Position numbers and translations under genes: made by a program | The notes under the pieces: model-generated | What the model was told of the DNA's origin: nothing | The model's database searches: none | The model's input: the letters and a program-made list of their open reading frames with translations, nothing else | In this document: positions 35,069 to 46,930 of the stretch, in pieces | Numbering within the stretch: the stretch's first letter is position 1 | How the letters are laid out: each line of letters starts with the position of its first letter | Assembly: GCA_012064385.1 (NCBI GenBank) | Contig: QRDG01001868.1 | Coordinates: forward strand, 244,530-308,529 | Source of the DNA: Puccinellia tenuiflora | Taxonomy: Eukaryota > Streptophyta > Magnoliopsida > Poales > Poaceae | Direction of reading: 5' to 3' | Length of the DNA stretch: 64,000 nucleotides

Positions 35069-35082
35069 TTGGTATCAGAGCC
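35069..35082 (+). promoter_or_regulatory. Primer-binding site of the inner element
   Basis: TTGGTATCAGAGCC follows the LTR after one base, as in the outer element. Confidence 0.92.
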
Positions 35083-35121
35083 TCGTCTCTCTTGTTTGGC
35101 TTTACCGCCTAGAGAGTAAAG

Positions 35122-37451
35122 ATGTCGTCTAGGGATTTAGTGCACAATTCCTTGTTTAGATTTAATGGCACAAATTTTAATGTTTGGAAAACTCATATGC
35201 TTAATCACTTACGGGTCTTGGACCCCAATATTGAGCGTATCTTAGATATAGGTTTTTCTCCTCCAAAGGATTGCGAAAGTAAGACCTTTGAGGATGAGAA
35301 AAACTTATATCTAGATGCTCTAGCATCTAACGAGTTTTGCAAGTTTGTAAGTGTAGATGTGTTTGAGTCAATCATGCCTCTTCGGGATGCTCATGAGCTT
35401 TGGACCAAGCTTCAAGATAAATATGGAGTGTCCAACATTATTGAGGATGATTGTTCTCCCTCCACCTCCGGCCGTGACGAGCTCTCGTCTTCGACTACTT
35501 CACCAAAATGTGGTAAGCCACAATCCAATGTAATGGTGAGTAGTGTTAGGCTTTGCAACCTTGATAGTGAGCTCATTATTGATGATCATTTATCTCTATC
35601 TTGTTGCAACGCCTTATCTATGGACCTAAACACACATAGAACTATAAATGATCTTCATGCTAGTGTTGATAGTCCTTGCATATCATCAAAAATTTGCTTA
35701 GATAAATCTAATGATGATATGCTTGCTTTATCTTGTTCCAATGATAAAAATGTTTGTGTTCCCTCTAACTCTTGCATGAATGTTAATGTAGAGGAAACTC
35801 AATTAATTATGGAACAAGATTTGAACTTGAGTAGTTCAAAAATTAATTGCTCTTCTTCATCCATTACTTATTGCCTTATGGTTAAATCTTCTTCTAGCAA
35901 TGATAATAATGATGATGATAATGGTGATGAAGAAGATGATATTGAAAAAATTAATGCTAGACTTCAAAATAAAGGTCTAATGATTCTCAATGCCATTCCT
36001 AGTAATAAAAGTGCCCAAGCTAAACTCTTTGAAATCATGAGCACTCTTATTGAGCGTGGGGAAACCATTGAGGCTTTGGAAGCAAGCCTTGAAGAAAAAG
36101 GTAAGATAGAAAGAGATGATGCTATGGAGAAAGCATCGTTAGAAGATGCTCTTGAGGAAGAGAAAGAGACTCGTGTCTCTCTTGAGGAGAAATTAGAAAA
36201 TATAGAGGAATCTCATAATGATATAATTGCTAAAATCATTAAAGAACGTGACCATGCTCATGCTAAATATAAAGTGTTTAAAATGGAAAATGCTAGATTA
36301 AATAATGAGCTTGTCATGTTATCTTCCTCTACTCCTAATGTCAATGATGCTTGTGCTACTAACTCCACTTCTTGTGAAGCATCTATTATGAAGGAGAATG
36401 TTGAGCTAAGGACTCAACTTGAGTTGCTAACGAGCAAGTATGAGAAGTTGGAAGCAAGTCATGAAAAGCTATCTAGCTCTAATGATAATCTTCTAGCATC
36501 CTATGGGAAGTTGGAAGAAAATCATGAAAAGCTATCTAGCTCTAATGATGAACTTCTAGCATCCTATGCTTGTCTCAAGTTGGCTCATGAGGCTATCACT
36601 ACAAAGGTAACATCAAGTGAGCCTCATGTGGATATTAGCACAACTTTAATTAATAATGCTATATTGCCATGTGCTAGTCCTAGTAGTTCATCCACTAAAA
36701 ATGTTGGTACATCTTGTGATGAACTACTTGCTTTGCCTTGTTGCTCTAACAACGATGCATCTACCTCCTCTAGTACTTGTGTTGTCACTAACCATGTAGA
36801 GAAAAGAGGAGAGCTCAAGGCCCAAGCCACTTCTTTGAAGAAAGGCTTGGAAAAGCGTCATGAAGGGAAGCGTGCACTTGACAACATGTTGAGTGTGCAA
36901 CAATCCCCAATGACAAGAGTGGACTTGGATTCAACTCCAACAACAAGATCAAGTCCAAGGTTGAGAAGAAGAAGAAGGGCCAAGTTCAAGTCAAGAATCC
37001 GGCCAAGATCACTTGCTTCAAGTGCAAGGTTGAAGGGCACCACGTTCGGGATTGCCCTATGAAGAAGAAGACGCTTAGTGAGAAGCAACTAGGGAAGCGG
37101 CCTCTTGTTCAATCTCGTGCCCAACCACGGGTTGAACAAAGACCACCTCCTAAGAAGACTCAAGTCAACGCTCCTCAAGTTGAGGAGCCTATTAAGAAGA
37201 AGAAGAGTCGGTGTTGCTACCTTTGCCGTGGCAAAGGTCATTTTGCTTCTTCATGCACTAACGGTACCCCATCCAACCCTATCATAATTGATGATGTTTA
37301 TTCTGTTGGGAAGGATAGAGTTGGCAATGTGTTTGCCAAGTATGTGGGAGCTCAAAGTGGTGTCAAGAAATGCACCATTTGGGTTCCCAAACCTATTGTG
37401 ACTAACCTCTTAGGACCCAACTCGGTTGGGGACCAACAAGCTTCAACTTGA
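35122..37451 (+). pseudogene. Gag of the inner element, frameshifted
   Basis: ATG 35122 opens a gag start (FRFNGTNFNVWKTHMLNHL, then DAHELWTKLQDKYG). Long Ser/Asn-rich and acidic regions follow, and a coiled coil (GKIERDDAMEKASLEDALEE) close to that of the outer gag. A 24-residue unit (KLSSSNDNLLASYGKLEENH) is repeated once. A single-base shift near 36900 moves the frame; the first frame ends at 37062 in Arg-rich nonsense. The second frame carries two perfect zinc knuckles, CFKCKVEGHHVRDC near 37012-37053 and CYLCRGKGHFASSC near 37215, and ends at 37451. No pol follows. Confidence 0.82.
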
Positions 37452-40400
37452 TCAATAGGTTGATGTGGAGGACATTGGAGACTTGGCTATTTTTGAAGAA
37501 TTAAGGGATCTTCATGGTTTTATTTCTCAAGCCAAGTCAATTGGATTATCACATATCTATCTCATTTCCAATGCTTCCTCTTTGCGGTAACATGTATTTA
37601 ATTCATATATTCATTGAAAGTTGCTTGCTCCCTTGCATGTGTTAGTCTAGTTCCTAGCATGTGCTTGTATATGATATGCTTCTATCTTTCTTGTCTTGTT
37701 ATTCAAGGTTATGTTAGATAGTTGTATATCATGTATTTGTAATGTTGTGTTGAGCTTTATTGAATCTTGTGTGGATTTTATTTGGCTTTTTGAGATATTA
37801 ATGGACTATCCCATTTTGGGGGAGTGATGTGCTTAGTGCACCTCACAAACCTAAAAATGTATGTACATGAAGCACACTACCTAGTTTTGATATTTCATCT
37901 TATCTAGTCACTATGTGGTGTGCCATATTCATGAGAAATTCAAATTCTACAATGTCCATTAATTTCTCTTGTTGGTACTATTTGCCTCTTGTTTAAAAAT
38001 AAAATGAATCATCACATTATGGGGGAGTAATAAGCTATGTGCATATTACAATCCCATAAAAATGTGAACATTTTGAGGTTTGCCACTTAGATTTGATATT
38101 GCACATTATCTATTTCCTATGTGGCATGTTTGCTCAAACAAGTTCCAATTTCCTTTTGGTTATCCCTTGGCTCTTGTTTGCTTGGGTTTGCTTGGTGTGG
38201 TTTTTTCTCTAAATATGCATTTCCATATATTATGTGAGAAACCACTTGTTTCCTTTTATTCTAATCATGGCTTTGCCGGTTGATTTGAATAATTGAAACT
38301 ACCAACAACCCTCTTTAAAAATGGTGTTTTAATTCCTATCTTTTGCCATTTGCTAGTTTGTGGTGAAGTTGGTCTTGTACATCATTCCTTTATACCACCG
38401 AGAAATATCTCTATATACTCCTTGTCCATGACAAGTGATACTAGTAATTGTGGTGGATTTTGTAGACCATGTTCACATTGGCTCTTGCGTTGATTTGCTT
38501 TATCTATTGCCTTCCTTGCCTTTTGAATGGATCCTATCTTTCAATCGGTAGTGTTTAGTGTTTTAGATAAAATATGGAGAGTAATGATCCCTTGTGCATG
38601 CATTTTGTATTCAAATGCAAATATCTAAGATAATGCATTAATCTTGGGGGAGCATTCCTTTTTATTTAGAACACTATTCTTTCTATCAATTTTTGATCCT
38701 CTCAATTGGCATTTGATTATTTATCTTGTGTTGGTACCTTCAATTGGTATTAATTGGAATTTAATATCTCCTCCATAGATATTTGTTCCAATTGATATTT
38801 ATTGTGGGAGTCTTGATATCTTTTTGCTTTATCCTACTTTACTTGATTTCGGTCAAGTATCACCCTCTTCTTGGTATCTTTGCTCCTAGTTGATATTTGT
38901 TTTGTTTTAATTGGTATCTTAGTTTCAATTGGTGTCTTATCGATCATTTGTTGTGTTGATTTGATTCCTTTTTATATCACACTTCATGTGTTGATGTGTT
39001 TTGGAATCAATCATTTGTTGATTTGATTTTTCCTCAATCATGTGTTGATTTGGATTTTGATATAATTTGGACAACCTTTTTGTGTCACACCTTGGTGTGC
39101 TCTCTTCTTGGTTTACTTGGTGTTTTTGTCCAAATTATATCTCTTTTGGTTCTAGAAAGCCTTTGCATGCTCGGTTACTATATTATATTATTTTAGCATG
39201 CTTATCTTTCTTGATCCAATATATAGGGGATACTCCACCGAATCCTAAATCGGCTAAGATGTGCATGAAATTCAATTTCATATCTATATGCACATGTTTA
39301 TGTGGAGTGCTTCCTATATATTGTAGTTGATCTAACTACTATGGGACCCAATGAGTTTGGGAACCATTTTGTACTCTAATTGTGTTTTAGGTACAATGGA
39401 GATGCATTGGATGCTTGCCTCATTCATAAGGAAGGTGTTCTCACCGTGTGATTGTCGGAGTCAAGCTTTGATGACAAACCAACTCTCATCATCTTCATCT
39501 TCAATGCATCTCGGTAACAAGTATCTATCCCATGCATACCTTTCTAGTATCCAACCTTGTGTAGGTTGCCTCTTGGCATGAAAGCTCTTATATGCAATTG
39601 TTGTGGTTTTGGCTTTTTCCTTCACTTAACATGTCTTTGTGATACGTGTGTGGAATTTGCAAAAACCTTTTCTTCAATTGATATTATTTCTTTGTGATAA
39701 TTGTTGCCTATTTCAAAGCATCTCCACTATCTCTTGTTCCCTTAGTGATATGTGTGATGCATTTGATATATTTGAAGTTCATTTATATACAATGAGATAA
39801 TTTTGAGCTATGTGCTATGCTTTCAAGCAACAATCTCGTTTGTATATTTATGACTTCCTTTTGGATACCTTGTTCTCTTTTTCCCGGACCATTTCGTATG
39901 TATATGTTTCTTTGCGGATGTATATCTTTGTGGTTTGTCCAATTAGAAACCTATACATATGAGAGAGGTCACCTTTTAGTCGGTATCCTATTCCTTTTGA
40001 GCCACCTTGTGTTTCATCTATAATTCTTTGGCGGTTCCAAATTTGTCTCATGAGTGCTTGTCTTATTGTTTATTGGTATCTTTGCACACTCATGTATTTC
40101 TTGAAGATCTTTGACTTCATGCCTACCATGGTAAGCATGTTGAATTTTCATTTGACTAAATGCTCTCACTAGCTTTTGGCATTTTCAATTGGTTTTAGTT
40201 TCCAATTGGTATCCCTAAGCTTGTGAAAATGTTTCTTTAAAAGATCGTCTTTTTATCTCGGTTGGGCCTATCTTATGTTGAATTTTTGAAAATTGGTATC
40301 TCCTTATGGCTCAACCACATCTTTGGTGCAAGTGCTATGATTTGCTTTTGCATTATGCACTCTTGCACTTGTTGAGTGTTCTAGATGATTTTGGGGGAGT

Positions 40401-40853
40401 GAGGATTCCATATTTGTGCACTCCTCATTTGTGCATGAACATTGGGGAGCTTCTCCGGTTTTATTTAGAACTCTCGCCTTGGATCGTTTTGATTGCTTTC
40501 CTCCTTTGTGGAGATGTTTAAAATGATTTCATCTTTTTGCAATCTTTGGATCCTCAATATAGTTTGATTTGCTCTAATTATTCATCAAATAAATAAGTGC
40601 ATTTGATTTCACTCATAACTTGAGAAATGCACATCTTTATGGAGGAACTCTTCTTATATTGGCTCTCTAAATTTTTCTTCCCATTTCGGCAATCGATGCC
40701 AATGGGGGAGAAGTTTAGAGGGTTTAAGGGAATTTGGGTTTTATGCTTTTGTTGCATTTGCCTTTAATGTGCTTTGCATCCTTGCTTGTTTGTCATGCGA
40801 GGTTGCTTTATTCTTTATATAAACCCTCTTAAAAGGGATTGTCATCAATTACC
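37452..40853 (+). other. Long non-coding region of the inner element
   Basis: About 3.4 kb of AT-rich sequence with no pol homology. The polypurine phrase GGGGGAG recurs near 37818, 38022, 38645, 40391 and 40705 before the terminal tract. The phrase CAATTGGTAT and close variants recur many times between about 38700 and 40290. It may be spacer inherited from a longer ancestor. Confidence 0.6.
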
Positions 40854-40867
40854 AAAATGGGGGAGAT
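40854..40867 (+). promoter_or_regulatory. Terminal polypurine tract of the inner element
   Basis: AAAATGGGGGAGAT directly precedes the 3' LTR start (TGAAAGTGC). Confidence 0.85.
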
Positions 40868-43247
40868 TGAAAGTGCATGGTTGATCCCATGCATGGTTTT
40901 GGTAATTAATGACAATCTCTATGGACTAATATTTGCATTGAGCTATATTTGTAGGTGTCCATTTGCTTGCTTGTCTCCATTTGTTGGAGTCAAGGTCTCG
41001 CTTGTTCTCCATGTGTTGGAGTCAAGGTTTAGGGAAGAAGATCATTTGTTGATCAAGGCCAAGGTGTTCGTCATCGAGAGAAAGGCCAAGTGAAGATATA
41101 CCGAAGGAGTGCTTTCCCCATCTTGGTGTATGGGGGAGCGTCATGTGAATCTTCACCAAGCAAGGCGCAATCAAGAAAGGTGGTTTGCCTTGAGGAGATG
41201 AAGATCGTCTTCATCGACCTCAAGTGGTTTAAGCGCAAGGCAAAGGTATGATCTTGATAGGGTTTTTATTTTACCGGTCTCATGATGTTTAGTGAGAGAC
41301 CGGATTATAGGATAGATAGCCGTACTATCAAGAGGGGCTCTCGACCGAGTATCGTGATCGTATCGTTCGTGGAGAGCTCAAACCTTTGCATCCATGCAAT
41401 CATCTTTGTTGGTTCTTATTTGGCTTTTATCCTTGTGAGAATTTAGAGTTTGTGTTCATCTCCATACCAAGCTCTAGTTCATCAAAAACGGATCTCATGA
41501 ATATCTTCTTGCGTTTTTATATCGGAGGTTTTACCGGTTTATCTCTTCTACGAGAGGTCAAACTCTCTCCTTATGTTTTCCTCCTCACATGATAGACTAT
41601 GATGTGTATATGCATGATCTTGTAGGGCTTGTGATTATCTTCGAAACAAGCCCAAGATCATAGAAAACGGAGTCTTGATGAACATCTTATTGCATTTGTG
41701 ATGTTGGAGGATTTACCGGTTGTTCTTTTATAGAGAGGTTTTACCTTTCCCCATTTGGTTTTATCCTCCCTTGATGGACTATGATGTTTCTCTGCATGAT
41801 CTTGTAGAACTTTTCGTTGCGATTCCAACGAGCCCAAGATCATCGAAAACGGAGTCCGGATGATTAAGTTATGATTTTTCTCGTACCGGTTGTTCTGCAG
41901 TTTTTTTGTCCGGCGGTAGTACCGCTGCGGCAGCGGTAGTACCGCTACACCTGGAGCGGAACTGCTGCTGCACAGCGCCCGGTACCGTTGGTGGTACCGC
42001 TGGTGGTACCGGTGCGCCCTTTTTGCGTACTGGTATCCCCCCCGGTACCCCGGCGGTAGCAGCCACGTTCTACCGCTGGAATCATCATTTTCAGTCAAAA
42101 AGGGTCCCAGAGGTAGTACCGCTGGCGTAGAGGTAGTACCGCCCAGAGGTAGTACTGCCAGGCTAGAGGTAGTACCGCTGGGTACGATTTTGCACATAAC
42201 GGTCAGATTTCGGGGGACCTATTTAAGGGGCCTTCTTCCCCAATGGTTCCCCACAAAAGGCAGCACGTTTTCCCCTCTCTCTCCCACCATTGTTGACCTT
42301 GAAAAGCTTCCCCCCCTCTCCAATCCCTCCAATGAATCTTGCATATTTTTGAGGGAAAAGTGAGAGGAGATCTAGATCTACATTTCCACCAATCAATCTC
42401 TCCTCTAAGTGAGGGGAACCTAGTGGATCTAGTTCTTGGAGTTCTTTTGTGGTTCTCCTCTTTGTTCTTCCTCTCTTATTCCCCCCAAAGCATTTGTTGC
42501 TTGGTTGGAATTTGGGAGTGAAGGACTTGACCACTTTGTATGTTCTTGCCTCGTGCATTTGTTGCATTGGGTTGCTCTCTCCACGGTGATACGTGAAGTT
42601 GAAGGTTGAAGAGCTTGTTACTCTTGGGTGCATTGTGTTCCCAAGAGCTTGTTGCCTCTTGGGTGCATTGTGTACCCTAGACGGTTTGGAGGTGCCGCGA
42701 AGACTTCGAGTTGTGAAGCTTCGGCACGAGTTTGGGAGCCCCCAATTGAGTTGTGGGTGTGTGCCCCAAGAGAAGTTGTAAAGGGCTCCGGAATCCACCT
42801 CGAAGGATTCCGATAGTGGAAGGTGAACCAAACCTTGGGTGCGGTTCATCGGAGAATAGGGTGAGGCCTTTGTGGCATCTTGAGTAGGCCTCTTGTGGCG
42901 AGCTCACACCCCTCCAACGAGACGTACTCCCTTAACAAGGAGGAACTCGGGAATACATCCTCGTCTCCGTGTGCCTCGGTTATTTCTATACCCGAGCTTT
43001 ACTTATGCAATTTACATTGTGATAGCCTTCGTGCTTGAAGTTCATATCTTGCTATCATCTTGTTGCTTGAATTGCTTAGCATAAGTTGTTGGTGCACATA
43101 GGTAACCCTAGCATATTAGGTTGTTGGCTTGTTAATTTAAACACATAGTTTTATTCCGCAATTTTCAAGCCCCTAATTAGAAAAAGTTTTAATCGCCTAT
43201 TCACCCCCCCCCCTCTAGGCGACATCTCGGGCATAGTTGTTCTTTCA
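40868..43247 (+). repeat. 3' LTR of the inner element
   Basis: 2380 bp, almost identical to the 5' LTR. Visible differences are single bases (GGCGCAATC against GGCGTAATC) and a 10-C instead of 12-C run near the end. Confidence 0.93.
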
Positions 43248-43252
43248 ATGTT

Positions 43253-45328
43253 TCCGATGTAGATGATGTAATTCCTCAAGAAGCCATAAGAAGAATGGGT
43301 GTGGGATTCTTCCGCCCCATTGAGGAACCCCTTGTGGTGGATCGAGAAGGACAATGCTCTACTCAAGTGGAGCCTTCATCTACTCAAGAAAATCTTGCCA
43401 ATGGAGAACCTATTGCACCAACCCAAGAACAAGTTGAAGACCCTCAACCTCATGATCAAGTTGCTATGCAAGAGCCCAACTCTCCTATCCATGATGCTAG
43501 CCATGATCAAGACCTTGCTCAATCATCCTCTTCATCAAATGTTGAAGCCGCTCCTAGTGATGATCGAGGTCAACCTTCCGGTCAAGGCGGGGACTCGATG
43601 ATCAAGATGATCAAGTGATACCTCCAAGATGCAATGAGGATATCGAAGCCCGTCGTCGAGCTAGAGTTGAAAGAACCATGGCACGTCGTGAACATTTCCT
43701 TGAGAAGGTGATTGGTGATGTGAGAGGCAAAGTGTCCACCCGGAGGCAATTGGCGAACTTTAGTGATCATCAAGCTCACATTGCTATGTTTGAACCAAAG
43801 AAAGTGGCCGAAGCTCTTGAAGATCCGGATTGGTTGCTAGCTATGCATGAAGAACTCAACAATTTCGAGCGCAACAAGGTTTGGAAGCTAGTTGAGAAGC
43901 CTAAAGAGTGCCGCAATGTCATTGGAACTAAGTGGATTTTCAAGAACAAGCAAGATGAGCATGGCATGGTTGTGAGGAACAAGGCTAGATTGGTGGCTTA
44001 AGGGTACTCTCAAGTTGAAGGCATTGATTTTGGAGAGACCTATGCTCCCGTGGCTCGCCTTGAGTCCATCCGTATCCTTCTTGCTTATGCATCTCGTTAT
44101 AACTTTAAATTGCAACAAATGGATGTCAAAAGTGCATTTCTCAATGGTCCTTTGTAAGAGTTGGCGTTTGTCAAGCAACCCCGGGGTTCGAGGACACCAA
44201 CTTCCCTAACCATGTCTACAAGCTTGATAAGGCGCTCTATGGACTTAAACAAGCACCACGTGCGTGGTATGAGCACCTTAGAGAGTTATTGTTAGACCGT
44301 GGGTTTGAAGTTGGGCAAATTGATCCCACTCTTTTTACTAAGAGGGTTAAAGGGGAGCTTTTCGTATGACAACTATATGTTGATGATATTATATTTGGCT
44401 CGTCTAACAAAGCTTTTAATGATGAATTTTCAAAGCTTATGACCGATAGGTTTGAGATGTCCATGATGGGCGAGTTGAAGTTCTTCCTTGGTTTGAGATC
44501 AAGCAATTGAGAGGAGGGACCTTCATTAGCCAAGCAAAATATATTCAAGACATGCTCAAGCGGTTTAATATGGCCGATGCTAAGGAGAAGAAGACACCTA
44601 TGGATACCAAATGCCATCTACAACTTAACCCAAAGGGTATAGATGTGGATCAAAAGCTCTACCGCTCCATGATAGGTTCGTTGATTTACCTTTGTGCATC
44701 TAGACCCGATATTGTGTTGAGTGTAGGTGTGTGTGCAAGGTATCAAGCGGCTCCTAAAGAAAGCCACATGTTGGCGGTCAAGAGAATCCTACGATATTTA
44801 GTTCATACCCCAAGGTTTGGTTTGTGGTACCCAAGGGATTATTCTTTCACTCTTCGTGGGTTCACGGATTCGGATTGGGCCGGTGATCAAGATGATAGGA
44901 AATCAACTTCCGGGGCTTGCCAATTCCTTGGTAGGTCCTTGCTGAGTTGGTCTTCTAAGAAGCAAAATTGTATTTCTCTCTCCACCGTCGAAGCCGAGTA
45001 TGTGGCTGCCGCTAGTGCATGCACTCAATTGTTATGGATGAGGCAAACTTTAAAGGAATACGGTGTCAATTGTGACAAAGTGCCTCTTTTGTGTGACAAT
45101 GAGAGTGCTATCAAGATTGCCTACAACCCGGTTCAACACTCAAGGACCAAGCATATTGAGATTCGTCATCATTTCATTCGAGATCATGTTGCCCGCGGAG
45201 ACGTTGAGCTAGCTTATGTGCCAACCAAGGACCAACTTGCGGATATTTTCACGAAGCCACTTGATGAAGCAAGATTCACTTATTTGAGGAATGAGCTAAA
45301 TATCGTGGATTCGAGGAGCTTGGCTTGA
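43253..45328 (+). pseudogene. Pol part 2: reverse transcriptase and RNase H, broken
   Basis: After the ATGTT duplication the outer pol resumes with a Pro/Gln-rich linker, then the Copia reverse transcriptase: WIFKNKQDEHG near 43940, YAPVARLESIRILLAYASR near 44040, ALYGLKQAPRAWYEHL near 44235 and the catalytic YVDDIIFGS near 44377. RNase H (44507-45328) has DSDWAGDQDDRKSTSG, SLSTVEAEYVAA and CDNESAIKIA. In-frame stops are visible at 43999-44001, near 44155 and near 44365, with frame changes near 43618 and 44490. It could not make a working enzyme. Only the RNase H end remains open over a long stretch. Confidence 0.9.
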
Positions 45329-45773
45329 CCATCTTGCATACACACCTATAGTTTCAACTTCTATCTTGGTTTAGGTGTAGGCATGAATTTAGGGGGAGTG
45401 TTGTCCTAATAAATTGGGCTCTCCCTCCCCCCAATATGCCTATAGTAAAAAAATTATTTATCTCTATTTTCATTTCATGAATTGTGAGCTTAAATGACGA
45501 GTATTGGTTATGGACCCAAGATATATCTTCGCGGTGCCATGCCATAAACTCATACATGGTGGCCTAGGCCACCGACCTCTTCCTAGTGAAGAGTTGGTTC
45601 TTTTGAGATTTTATTGGATTTTATTTGCAAATCTTTTGTTCTTATGGGAAACTCACTCAATCTTGGCTTTTATTGTTTTTGGCTTTTGCAAGTTGAGTGT
45701 GAAGTACCATCCCAGTTTGTGTTATCTATCCCAAGCCTCTCCTTGCCCCAAAACTTTCTCCTCTTGCCACATA

Positions 45774-46304
45774 TAGGGCTGGACTAACGAGCTACTCGGC
45801 TCGTTAAGGCTCGGCTCGTTAAGACTCGTGATCGTTAAGGCTCGAATCGTTAAGCTCATTAAGGATAACGAGCTAAATACAAAGCTTGGCTCTGTTCGTT
45901 AAATGTTCGCAAGCGCTCACGAGCAGCTCATTAAGAAAATACATCGAGAATCAGGATACATCAGACCGTTATGCATGCAAAAATGCATAGGTTCAGCCGT
46001 TCACAAGTAGGAATACATATACGCATCAAGCTAATTGAGCAAGCTAGCTAGTAATCATCAGAAACAAAGTAAGTGCTAGCGAGAAAATAGAATAGGGACT
46101 ACGGACGCAGCGATGTGACATGCTGCTATCGAGCTTAACGAGTAGCTCACGAAACTCGCAAACTCAATTGTTTAGCTCATTAGTGCTAACGAATAAAAAT
46201 TGCTGCTCAGCTCGGTTCGTTAAGATAACAAGCCGAGCTCAAACGAGTCGAGCAGCTGAGCTTTCGTTAAGCTTGCCGAGCTTCAAGCTTTATGTCCAGC
46301 CCTA
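45774..46304. mobile_element. hAT-type MITE with subterminal GCTCGTTAAG repeats
   Basis: 531 bp with terminal inverted repeats TAGGGCTGGAC and GTCCAGCCCTA and a perfect 8-bp duplication GCCACATA (45766-45773 and 46305-46312). Near both ends the motif GCTCGTTAAG and its complement recur (at least six times near the left end), as expected for subterminal transposase-binding repeats of hAT elements. It is non-coding and interrupts the outer Sirevirus between RNase H and the extra ORF. Confidence 0.93.
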
Positions 46305-46339
46305 GCCACATACATGTCCAACACTCAAATCTGGCTTTC

Positions 46340-46930
46340 CTGAGGTGTGGGGGCCGGAGACTCCGGTGTCTAACCCCGAAGACTCCGGTCTGGGCAGAGT
46401 CTCCGCCCTAAGCCACGGAGAATCCGGCACCCCGGAGACTTCGGTGTGCTTAGGCCGGAGACTCCGGTCTCGGCGTTTTCCAGAGGGGTCCTAAAGGGAG
46501 TCGGGGTGGGAGTTGAAATCACAACTCTCTCACCACCCCCGACCCCTACCTCTCCCCCTGCCGCCGCCCTCACCTGGTGAAGCTCCTCCGGCCGCTCCCC
46601 GCCGCCGGAATCCGCCGTCCAGCCGGCCTCCCCTTCTCTCCAACATCGGGGAACCTCCTCCCCACCATTGGTGACCTCCACCATGTCGAGCAGCGGTACC
46701 TCCCTCTCTCCCTCTCTAGGTTTCCTCCTAGATCTTGGATAGAGTGTGTAGTGTTGCTTCCTATGGTGTAGAATCTCTTGCTGGCTTGTTTTCATCTCAA
46801 TGTATCAATTCTAGCATCTTTAGCATCGAATTTTGACCTAACCCTAGATTCTCAGCCTCATGGCCGGAGACTCCGGTGTGCCGGAATCTCCGGCCCCTGA
46901 GACCGGAATCTCCGGTGCAGATCAAGTTTG
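46340..46930. repeat. CCGGAGACTCCGG-type palindromes around the extra ORF's leader and intron
   Basis: Copies of the LTR palindrome occur here in reverse sense (CCGGAGACTCCGG near 46354, 46455 and 46863, plus near-copies such as CCGGAATCTCCGG). They lie both upstream of the extra ORF and inside its intron. Confidence 0.8.

Larger units (their letters stand above)
32686..43247 (+). mobile_element. Inner gag-only Sirevirus-like Copia element
   Basis: 10,562 bp, with LTRs 32686-35067 and 40868-43247 and a perfect 5-bp duplication ATGTT (32681-32685 and 43248-43252). It holds a gag with two zinc knuckles but no protease, integrase, reverse transcriptase or RNase H. About 3.4 kb of non-coding AT-rich sequence with repeated polypurine tracts takes their place. 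The LTRs are almost identical by eye (2382 and 2380 bp), so the insertion is young, younger than the outer element it interrupts. Its gag coiled coil resembles that of the outer element, so a helper may be a related Sirevirus. Confidence 0.92.

Noticed and set aside
46370..46795. Minus-strand ORF across the leader of the extra Sirevirus ORF
   Set aside because: It runs through palindromes and a C/T-rich leader and resembles no protein.
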